A stretch of 64,000 bases of DNA from Paenibacillus polymyxa (GCF_018614975.1 NZ_JAGGNR010000008.1:310001-374000), one strand, 5' to 3'. Positions 35,120-44,447 are shown, counted from the first letter of the stretch. The notes: a model not told the origin generated them from the sequence alone. Translations and numbers: made by a program.

Positions 35120-35155
35120 AAAAAAACTCCCTGGTGTCCATTGCACCAAGGAGTT
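35120..35155 (-). terminator. Rho-independent terminator
   Basis: Minus strand: 12-bp stem AACTCCTTGGTG / CACCAGGGAGTT (one G-U) followed by TTTTT, about 30 bases after the siderophore-binding protein stop codon. Confidence 0.88.
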
Positions 35156-35184
35156 GGAACATGCTTTTTCATATTGTCTATTTC

Positions 35185-36195
35185 CTACTTAACAATACTG
35201 TTCTGAATATCTTCCAAAATTTGGAGGTTCGCTTGAACTCCACTGTACAACCAGCTGCTGGACCGGGTGAATTCAAACAAATTACCATTTTTCACAGCCG
35301 GAATACTTTGCCACACTGGATCTTTCAGTGCTTCCGCCCCAGTACCTTCATCACTATTAACAAAAAACAAGTAGTCTACATCCATTTCCGCCAATTTCTC
35401 CATTGAGACCGAAGACCAGTTACCTGTCGCATTGGCAGAGATTTCTTTCACAACTTCAGGCTCTACAAGTCCAAGCTCTTTGTACATTACTTCTCCACTC
35501 GACACGTTGTCACTTACAATGAAGAACTTGCCGCTAACCAACCAAATAGCCGCTGCTGATTTCGTTCCACCTGTAACGGTGTTAATCTTTTCCTTGATTT
35601 CTGCAGCTTTAACTTCGTAATCATCCAGCGCTTTTTGTGCTTCAGCACTCTTATTCAAAATTTCACCGATTTTCAGCTGCGTTTTACGCCAGTCGCTATT
35701 GATCTCATCGCCGAGTACGTATGTCGGGGCAATCTTACTGTACTGTTCGTATTTCTCACCTTCAACCACACTTTCGGAACCGATAATAATCAGATCCGGG
35801 TTAAAGCTTGTTACCGCTTCAAAAGGCAGATCAAAAGCAATCGTTGGGATACCATTCAGATCTTTTTGCAGATATTCCTGGATTCCGTTGGCTACCGACC
35901 ATTGGGCAACTGGCTTAACACCGAGTGTAACGAGATGGTCTTCCAGATAAGACGCGATGACACGCTCAGGATTAGCCGGGATGGTAACCTCGTGTCCCAT
36001 TGCATCTGTTAATGTGCGTTCTGTAGCGGCTTCTGTTTGCGTCTCTGTCTCCGTTGTTGTATCGTTCTCTCCTGCTGCTCCATTCTCTGCCGACTTTGTT
36101 CCACACGCGGCCAGCCAGATGGACATGACCATCACCGTAATTAGAAGCATGATCATCTTTCTATTTTTCTTAAGCAATTTGTTAACCCCTCTCAT
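35185..36195 (-). CDS. Iron-siderophore ABC transporter substrate-binding lipoprotein
   Basis: About 336 residues. Signal peptide MIMLLITVMVMSIWLAAC with lipobox, acidic Thr/Glu-rich tether, then a type III periplasmic-binding fold: TDAMGHEVTIPANPERVIA, FNPDLIIIGSE, LAEMDVDYLFFVNSDEG. It delivers ferric siderophore (catecholate or hydroxamate unknown) to a permease that is not encoded next to it, so it presumably uses permease and ATPase genes elsewhere. A TTG at 36177 preceded by AGAGGGG is an alternative start that gives the same signal peptide. A near-consensus Fur box lies about 110 bases upstream. Confidence 0.9.
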   Translation of the reverse strand: MRGVNKLLKKNRKMIMLLITVMVMSIWLAACGTKSAENGAAGENDTTTETETQTEAATERTLTDAMGHEVTIPANPERVIASYLEDHLVTLGVKPVAQWSVANGIQEYLQKDLNGIPTIAFDLPFEAVTSFNPDLIIIGSESVVEGEKYEQYSKIAPTYVLGDEINSDWRKTQLKIGEILNKSAEAQKALDDYEVKAAEIKEKINTVTGGTKSAAAIWLVSGKFFIVSDNVSSGEVMYKELGLVEPEVVKEISANATGNWSSVSMEKLAEMDVDYLFFVNSDEGTGAEALKDPVWQSIPAVKNGNLFEFTRSSSWLYSGVQANLQILEDIQNSIVK

Positions 36196-36306
36196 TTCAT
36201 TATGAAAACCTTATTCGACGTTATTGTGACAGATTTCAATGTTCAAAAATATCGAAACTATTATTTATACATATAATATCCGTATGTACATTTGTCCGAT
36301 TCCATT

Positions 36307-36325
36307 GATAATGATAATTGTTATC
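36307..36325. promoter_or_regulatory. Fur box
   Basis: GATAATGATAATTGTTATC matches 17 of 19 positions of the Fur consensus GATAATGATAATCATTATC. It is upstream of the siderophore-binding protein gene and predicts repression by Fur when iron is sufficient. Confidence 0.85.
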
Positions 36326-36356
36326 AGTTCAGTTGTCAATTCAATTTTGCTCTGCG

Positions 36357-36443
36357 CTATAAAGTTGAACTACGGATTATTTACACTGACACTACGATGA
36401 TAGAACAACCCTCCAATTGCTGATGATTAGTTCAACTATATAG
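36357..36443. repeat. Short MITE-like element (copy B)
   Basis: 87 bp bounded by inverted repeats CTATAAAGTTGAACTA (36357-36372) and TAGTTCAACTATATAG (36428-36443), 15 of 16 positions matching. Its left 60 bases align with the left end of the larger element at 54781, including TTTACACT, GACACT, CGATGA and AGAACAACC. It looks like an internally deleted relative. It lies about 90 bases upstream of the Gly/Pro-rich gene. Confidence 0.65.
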
Positions 36444-36535
36444 ATCATATAAAATCTTCTTGACGGCACTCACATATAGGCGGATGCCGCCATATGCTGA
36501 ATGCAGAATACGACGACAGGAAGGATGTTCTGTAC

Positions 36536-37144
36536 ATGTATTACGAATATAACCCTTATCTAAGTTATGGAGAAGACCGTTCCTTTCAATTGCCTCCACT
36601 GTTCCCAGGAGGTGGCGGTGGCGGCACACCGGGTGGTCCAACGTTTCCTGGTATACCTGGCGGTCAAGGCTCCTATCCTCCATTCTTTCCAGGCGGAGGA
36701 CCAGGTCCATATATCCCCGGAGGCATTCCGGGTACAATCCCAGGTACAGCACCGGGCGTACCTGCTCAACTGACTCAAGGCAATCTGCCCACCCTGCTTA
36801 GTGCCTATCCTCGTCCGGTAGGTCAGCCTCCGGCAGAAATGCTTTTTCTGTATAACCTGATCAAAAGCAGCCCGGGTCTGCTTCCTCTCTTCCTCCAGCA
36901 ACAGCCGCAAAGTCTTACTCAAGCTGTGCAATTTGCACAGACTGGTGCAGCGGCACCACGAGATAACGAAGAACGTGTGCTGCCCAACTTTTGCTACAAC
37001 CGATGGTCCCTTGTCTTCACATACAATGATGTCTACCTGATGTGGCCTGCGATTAATCTGTTTGGTTTTGTGGTGGGGTACTTTTATCCATTCCTCACGC
37101 CAGGTATACTGTCCAATACACAGATTTTGTTTGCGCTCTGCTAA
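36536..37144 (+). CDS. Gly/Pro-rich protein with C-terminal aromatic domain, function unknown
   Basis: About 202 residues. Tyr-rich head (MYYEYNPYLSYGED), then about 65 residues of irregular PGG/GIPG/PGGGPG repeats resembling collagen-like or spore-surface proteins, then about 120 residues with helical LFLYNLIKSSPGLLPLFLQQ and an aromatic C-terminal part (NRWSLVFTYNDVYLMWPAIN) ending in Cys. No signal peptide. The ATG at 36536 follows AGGAAGG; an ATG 14 codons upstream lacks a site. Monocistronic with a good terminator. A spore or cell-surface role is suggested only by composition. Confidence 0.7.
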   Translation: MYYEYNPYLSYGEDRSFQLPPLFPGGGGGGTPGGPTFPGIPGGQGSYPPFFPGGGPGPYIPGGIPGTIPGTAPGVPAQLTQGNLPTLLSAYPRPVGQPPAEMLFLYNLIKSSPGLLPLFLQQQPQSLTQAVQFAQTGAAAPRDNEERVLPNFCYNRWSLVFTYNDVYLMWPAINLFGFVVGYFYPFLTPGILSNTQILFALC

Positions 37145-37162
37145 ACCTGTCCTTACCTACAG

Positions 37163-37217
37163 CAAGAGCCTCACTTGGAAGCATGATTCCTTCCAGGCGA
37201 GGCTCTTGTTCGTTTTT
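37163..37217 (+). terminator. Rho-independent terminator
   Basis: CAAGAGCCTC pairs with GAGGCTCTTG, with a second TGGAAG/CTTCCA stem inside, followed by TTCGTTTTTT. It is about 18 bases after the Gly/Pro-rich gene. Confidence 0.9.
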
Positions 37218-37280
37218 TCAACCCGAAGCACCCTTACCATACTAAACTCCACAAAAGCAAGGTGCACAGAACCAGTACAT

Positions 37281-38516
37281 TTAACTCAACACCGGATCGT
37301 TCTGACGCTTCCTGCCTCTACTGACCATTAGGAAGTAAATCACCAAGGCACCGAGATCAGCACACGCGATAACGATTCCCATTGGCACAGCTGTACCTTC
37401 TCCTCCGAGACCTACGAGCGGAGCGACAATACCTCCGAACAGGAACGTCATCACACCAATAAGCGCAGACGCACTGCCTGCCGATTTCTCCTGATTGGCC
37501 ATTGCCAGGGCGAAGGACGCCGTATTCACCAACCCAACACTGGATACCACCAAAAATAGCGGAATCAGTACAGAGATTAGATTACCTCCAGCCAGAATGG
37601 CGATGAGCAAGGATGTTCCTCCGAGCGCCGCGGTTAGCAGCCCCGCGATTAACAGCCGGGTTTCAGACACCTTACCTGCAAGTCTGCCGGCAATCTGACT
37701 GGCCAGTATAATGCCCAGCCCGTTTATGGCAAAGCAAACACTAAACATTTGCGGCGATACCCCGTATATTTTCTGAAGCACAAACGGTGAACCGGATATG
37801 TAGGCAAACATGCCTGCTGCCACGAAACCCTGGGTTAACGCATAACCCATAAACTGACGATCCCCTGCGATTTGGCGAAACGTAATCAATGTCTGTTTCA
37901 GTCCCCCGCTTGATCTGCGGTTAGAAGGCAGTGTCTCCCCTAGACCAAAAATAACAGCAAACAGCGTCAGTATACCGATGAGACTAAGCAAAAAGAATAC
38001 GCCTCGCCACGACGTATACGTCAACAATTGTCCACCAATGATTGGTGCAGCAATCGGGGCTACGCCGTTAATTAGCATTAACAGGGAGAAGAATCTTGTC
38101 AGTTCCGGACCTGAGTAGACGTCTCTGACAATGGCACGCGAGATAACAATTCCCGCCGCTCCGGCTACACCCTGAATGAATCGCAGCACAACAAAAGAGC
38201 CCATCGTAGGGCTGACCAGGCAGAGTATGGAAGCAATGGTGTAGAGCACAAGCCCTGCAATGAGCGGTGTTCGCCGACCACGTACATCACTTAGCGGTCC
38301 GGCAAGCAACTGTCCAACCGCAAGTCCAATCATACACGCCGTCAGACTGAGTTGAGCATACGAAGTAGATGAACCAAACTCATCAGCCAGCGTGGGCAAT
38401 GCGGGTAAATACATATCCAGGGACAACGGCCCAAAGGCCGACAGTGTCCCCAGTATTAAAGCCATTCGCACACGCGATGTGGAATTCGTGTTCAATGAAG
38501 CTGTTGTACTTTTCAT
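37281..38516 (-). CDS. Bcr/CflA-family multidrug efflux MFS transporter
   Basis: About 411 residues with 12 hydrophobic helices. Drug:H+ antiporter features: LSLDMYLPALPTLADEF in TM1 (the Bcr/CflA signature), motif A GPLSDVRGRRTPLI, and motif C-like GVAGAAGIVISRAIVRD. Expected substrates are bicyclomycin- or chloramphenicol-like drugs, but specificity cannot be assigned. It starts only 6 bases after the alarmone synthetase stop codon, so the two genes form a tightly coupled operon. Confidence 0.88.
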   Translation of the reverse strand: MKSTTASLNTNSTSRVRMALILGTLSAFGPLSLDMYLPALPTLADEFGSSTSYAQLSLTACMIGLAVGQLLAGPLSDVRGRRTPLIAGLVLYTIASILCLVSPTMGSFVVLRFIQGVAGAAGIVISRAIVRDVYSGPELTRFFSLLMLINGVAPIAAPIIGGQLLTYTSWRGVFFLLSLIGILTLFAVIFGLGETLPSNRRSSGGLKQTLITFRQIAGDRQFMGYALTQGFVAAGMFAYISGSPFVLQKIYGVSPQMFSVCFAINGLGIILASQIAGRLAGKVSETRLLIAGLLTAALGGTSLLIAILAGGNLISVLIPLFLVVSSVGLVNTASFALAMANQEKSAGSASALIGVMTFLFGGIVAPLVGLGGEGTAVPMGIVIACADLGALVIYFLMVSRGRKRQNDPVLS

Positions 38517-38522
38517 CAAATA

Positions 38523-39269
38523 CTACTCCCCGCCACCCAGCAGCTTGAGCAGGTTGGACGGCAGTGTGAACTGTTGATTGTTTATAATAATACGGCGCAG
38601 TTCTTCTTCATCCCGCTCGTTATCGGCGTCCTTAATCTCCTGAATTTCCCGGTGAAGTCGCTCCATCTGTTGATCCAGCGCATTTGCAGAATCTGCCGCA
38701 CTCTTTAACTCTCTCGTCAAATGCTCGGGAACATCCTTATTGTATTTATAAAAAATCTTATGCTCCAGACTCGCCCAGAAATCCATCGCGATTGTACGGA
38801 TCTGGATCTCCACACATGCCCGTTCCTCACCATTGGACATGTACACAGGCACTTCCACCAGAAGGTGAAGGCTTTGGTAGCCGTTTGGCTTTGGATTCTC
38901 GATGTAGTCTTTGACCTCCAGAACACGCAAGTCACTCTGATTGCACAGCATATCCTTAATCCGATAGATGTCCGAGATAAAGGAACATGTAATCCGCACC
39001 CCGGCGATATCCTTGATATTTTGCTTGATGCTCTCAAACGTTAACTCATGATTTTTGCGGAACATCTTGTTCATAATGCTCTCAGGAGATTTAAGTCTGG
39101 ACTTTGTATGCTCAATTGGACTGTAATCATGCAGAGACTGGAATTCTTCCTTCAGGACTTCAATCTTGGTCTCCATTTGATCCAGAGCAAATTTATAGAT
39201 CATCATAAATCTGGTAATTTCATATTTGAATTTCTTGAATTGATCGATTGGATGTGGAGCGTTCATCAT
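38523..39269 (-). CDS. Small alarmone synthetase (RelA/SpoT domain, RelQ/YjbM-like)
   Basis: 248 residues with a stand-alone synthetase domain: SRLKSPESIMNKMFRK (nucleotide binding), DIAGVRITCSFISDIYRI, NGYQSLHLLVEVPV and VEIQIRTIAMDFWASLEHKI, followed by a C-terminal helix for oligomerisation. No HD hydrolase, TGS or ACT domain, so it makes (p)ppGpp and related alarmones without degrading them. AGGGAG precedes the ATG. It is first in a two-gene operon with a Bcr/CflA efflux pump, an uncommon partnership. Confidence 0.9.
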   Translation of the reverse strand: MMNAPHPIDQFKKFKYEITRFMMIYKFALDQMETKIEVLKEEFQSLHDYSPIEHTKSRLKSPESIMNKMFRKNHELTFESIKQNIKDIAGVRITCSFISDIYRIKDMLCNQSDLRVLEVKDYIENPKPNGYQSLHLLVEVPVYMSNGEERACVEIQIRTIAMDFWASLEHKIFYKYNKDVPEHLTRELKSAADSANALDQQMERLHREIQEIKDADNERDEEELRRIIINNQQFTLPSNLLKLLGGGE

Positions 39270-39490
39270 GGCTTTCTCCCTTTCTTTCTACACACTAAAG
39301 TTAGTTTTATGAATATGAGGACAAGCGGTCAATCCACATGTCTCCTGAACCATTATAAATCATATGGAGCCAATAAACGAATTTCTCACATTTGGACTCG
39401 CTATTCTGCCTGGAAGGTATGGGAACTTATTTTACGTGCATCCTATAGAAGCATCCCTGTCATTTGGCCTGTTATTACCGATGAAAGAGG

Positions 39491-40390
39491 TTGATTCTCC
39501 TGCTCTATCAAGTGACGTATTCATCCGATACACTTCGAGTTAAAGCTTATTTATACCTGCCACAAGGTTGTTCATTACCTGATATCACGACATATGAAAC
39601 TTCTCATCCCGGCTCTGTCTCCTCTTCCTTTCCAGACTTCGCTTCCATACATACATCTCTACATCTGCAACCACTCGCCAGCCATTACCCTGCTGCAATA
39701 ATACATGATATCGCTCACACACAGGAACAGTGGCCTGTGCTGATCTATTGTCGCGGCGGACTTGGCAGCTATGGCGGGGTAAATACCGTTTGGCTTGAGC
39801 AATTTGTACACAAAGGTTATATTGTGTTCGCCCCATCCTATCGTGGCAACGAAGGAGGTGAAGGTCGTGACGAGTATGGCGGGAAAGATGCCGAAGATGT
39901 GCATGCCGCTTATCGGTTGATGCAGCGTTTACCTTTTGTCGATCCGACTCGAATATCGTTAATGGGGTTCTCCCGTGGAGCCATTAATGCTGTACATACC
40001 GCAACTGCCTATAATGAGGGACCGGACAAAATACATAAGTTAGTTCTTTGGAGCGGTGTCGCCGATGTCGAACGCACTTATCATGAGCGAACCGACCTGA
40101 GACGCACATTGAAACGGGTGCTGGGCGGTTCCCCACGCGCAGTTCCGGAAGCTTATCTCGCCCGTTCTCCCTTGTCGAAAGCAAACAAACTATCTTGTCC
40201 CGTGCTAATCATGCATGGTACATCAGATACACAGGTGAATTATAGTCACGGAACCCGAATGTATCACTGGCTTAAGCGGCGAGGTGTGGATGTCACATTT
40301 CACGCCTATGGCGGGCAGGATCATCATTTTCACGAGAAAATACATGAGTCAGCGGTGAACAATATGTTTGATTGGCTAGCTGCACCTTAA
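39491..40390 (+). CDS. Alpha/beta hydrolase, prolyl oligopeptidase (S9)-like
   Basis: Up to 299 residues. Catalytic serine in MGFSRGAIN, Asp in MHGTSDTQV, His in GGQDHHFHE; preceding strands include WPVLIYCRGGLGSYGGVN and FAPSYRGNEGGEGRDEYGG, typical of dipeptidyl aminopeptidase-like hydrolases. Length corresponds to the catalytic domain without the beta-propeller. The start is uncertain: the TTG at 39491 touches its AAAGAGG site, while a CTG three codons in has better spacing. Substrate unknown; peptidase or esterase both possible. Confidence 0.78.
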   Translation: MILLLYQVTYSSDTLRVKAYLYLPQGCSLPDITTYETSHPGSVSSSFPDFASIHTSLHLQPLASHYPAAIIHDIAHTQEQWPVLIYCRGGLGSYGGVNTVWLEQFVHKGYIVFAPSYRGNEGGEGRDEYGGKDAEDVHAAYRLMQRLPFVDPTRISLMGFSRGAINAVHTATAYNEGPDKIHKLVLWSGVADVERTYHERTDLRRTLKRVLGGSPRAVPEAYLARSPLSKANKLSCPVLIMHGTSDTQVNYSHGTRMYHWLKRRGVDVTFHAYGGQDHHFHEKIHESAVNNMFDWLAAP

Positions 40391-40475
40391 GTCTTGCGCG
40401 ATGAATTCATTTTGAAGAAGCATGGGTTATGGCTGTATACTGGAGGGGCTACGTTTTTTTGAAAGGACGGATAGG

Positions 40476-41192
40476 ATGAATCAAAGCACCCTCCAAAAAT
40501 ACGCCATGCTGCTTCTCTGCATGTCTGCCGGGATGGTGGATCTGATCGGATATCTGGGACTGGGGCATGTGCTCACAGCCAATATGACGGGAAATATTGT
40601 ACTGCTCGGTATTGCCATTGCCCGTGCTCAGGAATTTGTCGTGCTTCGGTCATTGCTTGCTCTCATTGGTTTTATTGCCGGCAATGCCATTGCAGCACAT
40701 ATGGTTGGACCCGTGCAGACCAAAAATGGCTGGTCTGCCAGGGTCACAGCCGTGTTCACTGTTGAAAGCATATTGCTTCTGCTGTTTGCGATTGCCATGA
40801 TTAGTCCATTTTCAGAACAACTGTCCTATCTGTTAATTATCATCCTGGCCGTTGCAATGGGGATGCAAACAACTGCTGCACGCCGAATTGGAATTGCTGG
40901 CATCTCAACAACCGTGCTCACCAATAATCTGGCCGCTGTGGTTGAGGATACTGTATGCATTCTCAAAACGCTGCGACATGCCAATATCCGATCGTTAGCC
41001 AAAGCCTTGTCCACAGACTCTTACCTTCGTGCAGGTGCTGTTGTCATCTATTTGATTGGCGTCATTGCAGCCGCATTGTTATTCCACCGTGTGCCCATGA
41101 TTGCAGTCTGGACTCCTGTCCTGATCATTGGCGGCGTAACCCTGTACGCCCGATTACATGCATGGGGAAGTCCACAACAAAGCGAAAGTTAA
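40476..41192 (+). CDS. YoaK/DUF1275 family membrane protein
   Basis: About 238 residues, six hydrophobic helices, with the family motif LGHVLTANMTGNIVLLGIAIA near the N-terminus and GMQTTAARRIGIAGISTTVLTNN later. DUF1275 proteins are predicted transporters of unknown substrate. The ATG at 40476 follows AAGGACGG; the longer frame upstream is not membrane-like and lacks a site. Confidence 0.86.
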   Translation: MNQSTLQKYAMLLLCMSAGMVDLIGYLGLGHVLTANMTGNIVLLGIAIARAQEFVVLRSLLALIGFIAGNAIAAHMVGPVQTKNGWSARVTAVFTVESILLLLFAIAMISPFSEQLSYLLIIILAVAMGMQTTAARRIGIAGISTTVLTNNLAAVVEDTVCILKTLRHANIRSLAKALSTDSYLRAGAVVIYLIGVIAAALLFHRVPMIAVWTPVLIIGGVTLYARLHAWGSPQQSES

Positions 41193-41231
41193 TAGGTGAA
41201 GAAGCAGAAGCAACCTATTCATTTTCAAGAG

Positions 41232-41272
41232 GCTGACCAAAAAGTCCGCTTCAAGGTACTGAAAACGGGTCT
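41232..41272. terminator. Probable bidirectional terminator
   Basis: AAAAAGTCCG and CGGGTCTTTTT flank a loop; the stem is imperfect. It lies between the converging DUF1275 and LysR genes. A second small inverted repeat GTACTTTAA/TTTAAGTAC follows at about 41283-41304. Confidence 0.55.
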
Positions 41273-41315
41273 TTTTGAACACGTACTTTAAGTTATTTTA
41301 AGTACAATCGCACTT

Positions 41316-42212
41316 TTATTTCATCAAAGACGCCTCTTGGCGGATAAGCTTCACGAGATGCTGTGCAGCAGGTGATAATACCTCCCCGGCTCGTGTACAT
41401 ACGGCAACCGTATTTCTCAGCAGTATCCCTCGAACGATCACACGTGCCAGCCTGCCTTCCTTCACATCTTCCTTCACAACCAAAGAAGATATAAAGTTCG
41501 CCCCATAACCTGCCTTCACCGCACTGATCGTTTCGTTCAGCCCGTTGAACTGAAGCGCAATGCGGGGAGCGGCGAGGTTATTTGTTGTGCAGAGGGAAAC
41601 CAGTCGCTCACGCGTGGCACTGCCTTCTTCGCGCATGATGAACGGTTCTGCCATCATCTCATGCAGCTCGATTTCTTTGCCCGCATACGGATGGTCTGGA
41701 TGTACAACAAACCACATCTCATCGTCAAACAATTCATCCCATTGGACACCCGCATGTGTAATTCCACTTCCACCATATACTGCAATCTCTGCCTCATAAC
41801 GAAGTAATTGGTCAAAGGCCATCCGGGTGTTGGTTGTGCTCACAACAATCTCCACATCCTCGTGCATTTGCTTAAACCGCGCAATCCAGCCAGGCAACAG
41901 AAAATTCGAAGGCAAGTAGGTTGCCGTAAGACGAATCATTCCTTTCTTGCCCTCCCGAAAATCCTGCACAAAATTCTCGACATCCTGCTCCAGCATGAAC
42001 AGACGTTCCGCATAACCTGTTAACTGTATCCCGGCATCCGTAAGCACCAGTCTTCTCCCCTCCGAAACAAAAAGCTGGATTCCCAATTCACGTTCAAACT
42101 TCTTCACCTGGGAAGATACCGCTGGCTGACTAATATTCAGTTCCTCTGCGGCACGAGTGACCCCGCCATATCTCACGATGGCATGAAATAATCGTAATCC
42201 ATGCAGATTCAT
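41316..42212 (-). CDS. LysR-family transcriptional regulator
   Basis: 298 residues. N-terminal winged helix-turn-helix (GVTRAAEELNISQPAVSSQV) and a two-lobed effector domain (residues about 90-290). Divergent from the O-methyltransferase gene, with an ATAA-N7-TTAT LysR-type site between them (42240-42254), so it probably controls that gene and itself. The inducer is unknown. Sequence resembles the CysL/YwfK branch in general style, but this is not assigned. Confidence 0.88.
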   Translation of the reverse strand: MNLHGLRLFHAIVRYGGVTRAAEELNISQPAVSSQVKKFERELGIQLFVSEGRRLVLTDAGIQLTGYAERLFMLEQDVENFVQDFREGKKGMIRLTATYLPSNFLLPGWIARFKQMHEDVEIVVSTTNTRMAFDQLLRYEAEIAVYGGSGITHAGVQWDELFDDEMWFVVHPDHPYAGKEIELHEMMAEPFIMREEGSATRERLVSLCTTNNLAAPRIALQFNGLNETISAVKAGYGANFISSLVVKEDVKEGRLARVIVRGILLRNTVAVCTRAGEVLSPAAQHLVKLIRQEASLMK

Positions 42213-42239
42213 CTGCTACACCTCTTTCACGTCAAACAC

Positions 42240-42254
42240 ATAATCTAAAGTTAT
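42240..42254. promoter_or_regulatory. LysR-type binding site (T-N11-A)
   Basis: ATAATCTAAAGTTAT fits the dyad ATAA-N7-TTAT recognised by many LysR proteins and lies between the divergent lysR-type and O-methyltransferase genes. Confidence 0.5.
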
Positions 42255-42351
42255 ATTAACATGCATAATATATATTTTATTTATACATCTACTCCATCTA
42301 TAGTTGAATTATGAAGTCCAATACAAGAAACATGGAAAGGAACATGTGAAC

Positions 42352-43056
42352 ATGAAAAATATAAATACGACCAACCTACAGCATACCTGGACTCAAGTCG
42401 ACGACTACATGAATGATCTGCTGATCCCATCAGATTCCCTGCTGGAACATACACTGCAAAGCAATGCCGTAGCTGGACTCCCCGCTCATGACGTAACACC
42501 GAATCAAGGAAAGTTACTTCAGCTCCTGCTGCAAATCCAAGGCGCATCCCGTGTACTTGAAATCGGCACACTGGGGGGATACAGTACCATCTGGATGGCA
42601 AGAGCGCTGCCTGAACACGGACGCATCGTATCACTGGAATCGGAATCACACCATGCAGACTTGGCCCGAGCCAATCTCTCACGAGCAAGACTGATGCACA
42701 AGGTTGACCTGAGAGTTGGTCCTGCCCTGACCACCCTTCCCGATGTTCAGGAAGAATACAGGGAACCGTTTGATATGATCTTCATCGATGCTGACAAACC
42801 GAGTAATCCCGATTATCTGAGATGGGCCCTGCGACTGACTCGGCCGGGGAGTCTTATTATTGGTGATAATATCGTCAGAGACGGTGAAGTGATCCGCACA
42901 GACAGCACAGACCCCAGAGTTCAAGGCGTTCGATCATTCCTGCAGTTGATCGCGGATCACCCCCAGCTTGAAGCAACAGCACTTCAAACGGTCGGTAGCA
43001 AAGGTTACGATGGATTCGTCATTGCTCGTGTAATTGATGCCCCTGAACCAAAATAA
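42352..43056 (+). CDS. SAM-dependent O-methyltransferase (COMT-like, class I)
   Basis: About 234 residues. SAM-binding motifs RVLEIGTLGGYSTIWMAR and IVSLESESHHADLARANL, and metal-ligand/catalytic region FDMIFIDADKPSNPDYLRWA with DN in LIIGDNIVRDG, characteristic of the Mg-dependent O-methyltransferase family (PF01596). Likely methylates a catechol or similar hydroxyl group. The ATG at 42352 and an in-frame GTG two codons earlier share the AAAGGAA site. Probably regulated by the divergent LysR protein. Confidence 0.87.
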   Translation: MKNINTTNLQHTWTQVDDYMNDLLIPSDSLLEHTLQSNAVAGLPAHDVTPNQGKLLQLLLQIQGASRVLEIGTLGGYSTIWMARALPEHGRIVSLESESHHADLARANLSRARLMHKVDLRVGPALTTLPDVQEEYREPFDMIFIDADKPSNPDYLRWALRLTRPGSLIIGDNIVRDGEVIRTDSTDPRVQGVRSFLQLIADHPQLEATALQTVGSKGYDGFVIARVIDAPEPK

Positions 43057-43133
43057 ACAGTGGTCAATTCTTCCGCAAATTCCCCTTTCCTGTTAAACTG
43101 GAATCACTGCACAGGCAGACTGGGGGGAACCAC

Positions 43134-44447
43134 TTGAGAGTTTTACGACATATTCATGATGAAATTCGCGGCTGGTCCCGCAATATTCAACTGTTTTTCC
43201 TGGCAAGCATTCTGTATCAGATCGGAAATGGCATGTTCTCTGTCCTGTACAATCTGTACATTCAGGGTCTGGGCTACAATGATACAATGAACGGCCAGAT
43301 TGTAAGTATTCAATCACTCGCAACAGCCATTATGTTTGTTCCTATCGGTCTATGCGGTGATCTGTTCAGCCGCAAGCGATTACTCATTACCGGGGCGTTG
43401 TTCAGCGGAATCTTTTTGATCGGACGCTCCTTCGATTATTCGGCTACAGGACTGATCTGGTTCGCGGTATTCTCTGGCCTTTTCGCTGGGGTATTCCAAG
43501 TACTGGCCATTCCTTATCTGGCGGAAAACGTCAAGAAAAGCCAGCGGCTGAAAATGTTCAGTTATTATTCATCTCTTGTGCTCGCTTCCCAGGTGCTTGG
43601 TAGCCTGGGTGGCGGTGTATTCGCAGATTTGTTACATACGGCAGGACTCGCCAAAGTGACCGGATTGCAGACGGTTTTATTTGTCGGTGGTGCAGCCACA
43701 CTAGCTGCATTTATTCCACTGTTATTTGTAAGCGAAGGCAAGGCTGCTCCGCAGACAACAATTCCGTCGCAACCCGTTCTTCAACCCAATGCGGATCTAA
43801 AAGAAAGTTCAACGAATACCCCAAGCACGGACGATTTGATCACCAAGAAAAAAGATTCCCGACTGATTGGTCAGTTTATAGTAACCCAATTATTAATCGG
43901 ATTAGGTTCGGGGCTGGTTGTACCGTATCTGAATCTGTATTTCACCAATCGGTTCTCGGTTTCTCTGAGTGGCATGAGCTTACTGATTGCACTTGGTCAG
44001 GTTATGACGATTGTATCCATGCTGATTGGTCCTACCCTGGCGGCAAAGGTGGGAAGCGTAAGAGCCGTTGTCATTTTCCAGGTCATGTCGCTGCCCTTCC
44101 TTCTATTAACAGGCTTCACCAATCTGTTGTTCATCGCTTCGCTCAGCTTTTTATTCAGACAAGCATTGATGAACGCAGCCAATCCCATTCATTCAGCCAT
44201 ACTGGTGGATCGGATCTCCGACAAACGCCGCGGGATCGCCAATTCACTGATGCAGACTGCTTTCATGATTGGATGGGCGACCATGGGACCCGTTCAATCC
44301 TATCTGGTCACCACGTACGGAACGTATTGGGGTTATGCGATCACTTTCAGCATCACAGGCTGTCTATACGTTATTTCATCACTGATGTACTTTGTAATGT
44401 TCAGAGAACCCAAACCTTCCGCTACGCCTCTCGCAGGAGAAGCATGA
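43134..44447 (+). CDS. MFS transporter of unknown substrate
   Basis: 437 residues, about 12 helices with a hydrophilic central loop of about 45 residues (Ser/Thr/Asn/Gln-rich, near residue 205-245). Motif A is LCGDLFSRKRLLI. The TTG at 43134 is used as start, with GGGGGG 6 bases upstream. It follows the O-methyltransferase by about 77 bases on the same strand and may be co-expressed. No family-specific hint to substrate. Confidence 0.82.
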   Translation: MRVLRHIHDEIRGWSRNIQLFFLASILYQIGNGMFSVLYNLYIQGLGYNDTMNGQIVSIQSLATAIMFVPIGLCGDLFSRKRLLITGALFSGIFLIGRSFDYSATGLIWFAVFSGLFAGVFQVLAIPYLAENVKKSQRLKMFSYYSSLVLASQVLGSLGGGVFADLLHTAGLAKVTGLQTVLFVGGAATLAAFIPLLFVSEGKAAPQTTIPSQPVLQPNADLKESSTNTPSTDDLITKKKDSRLIGQFIVTQLLIGLGSGLVVPYLNLYFTNRFSVSLSGMSLLIALGQVMTIVSMLIGPTLAAKVGSVRAVVIFQVMSLPFLLLTGFTNLLFIASLSFLFRQALMNAANPIHSAILVDRISDKRRGIANSLMQTAFMIGWATMGPVQSYLVTTYGTYWGYAITFSITGCLYVISSLMYFVMFREPKPSATPLAGEA

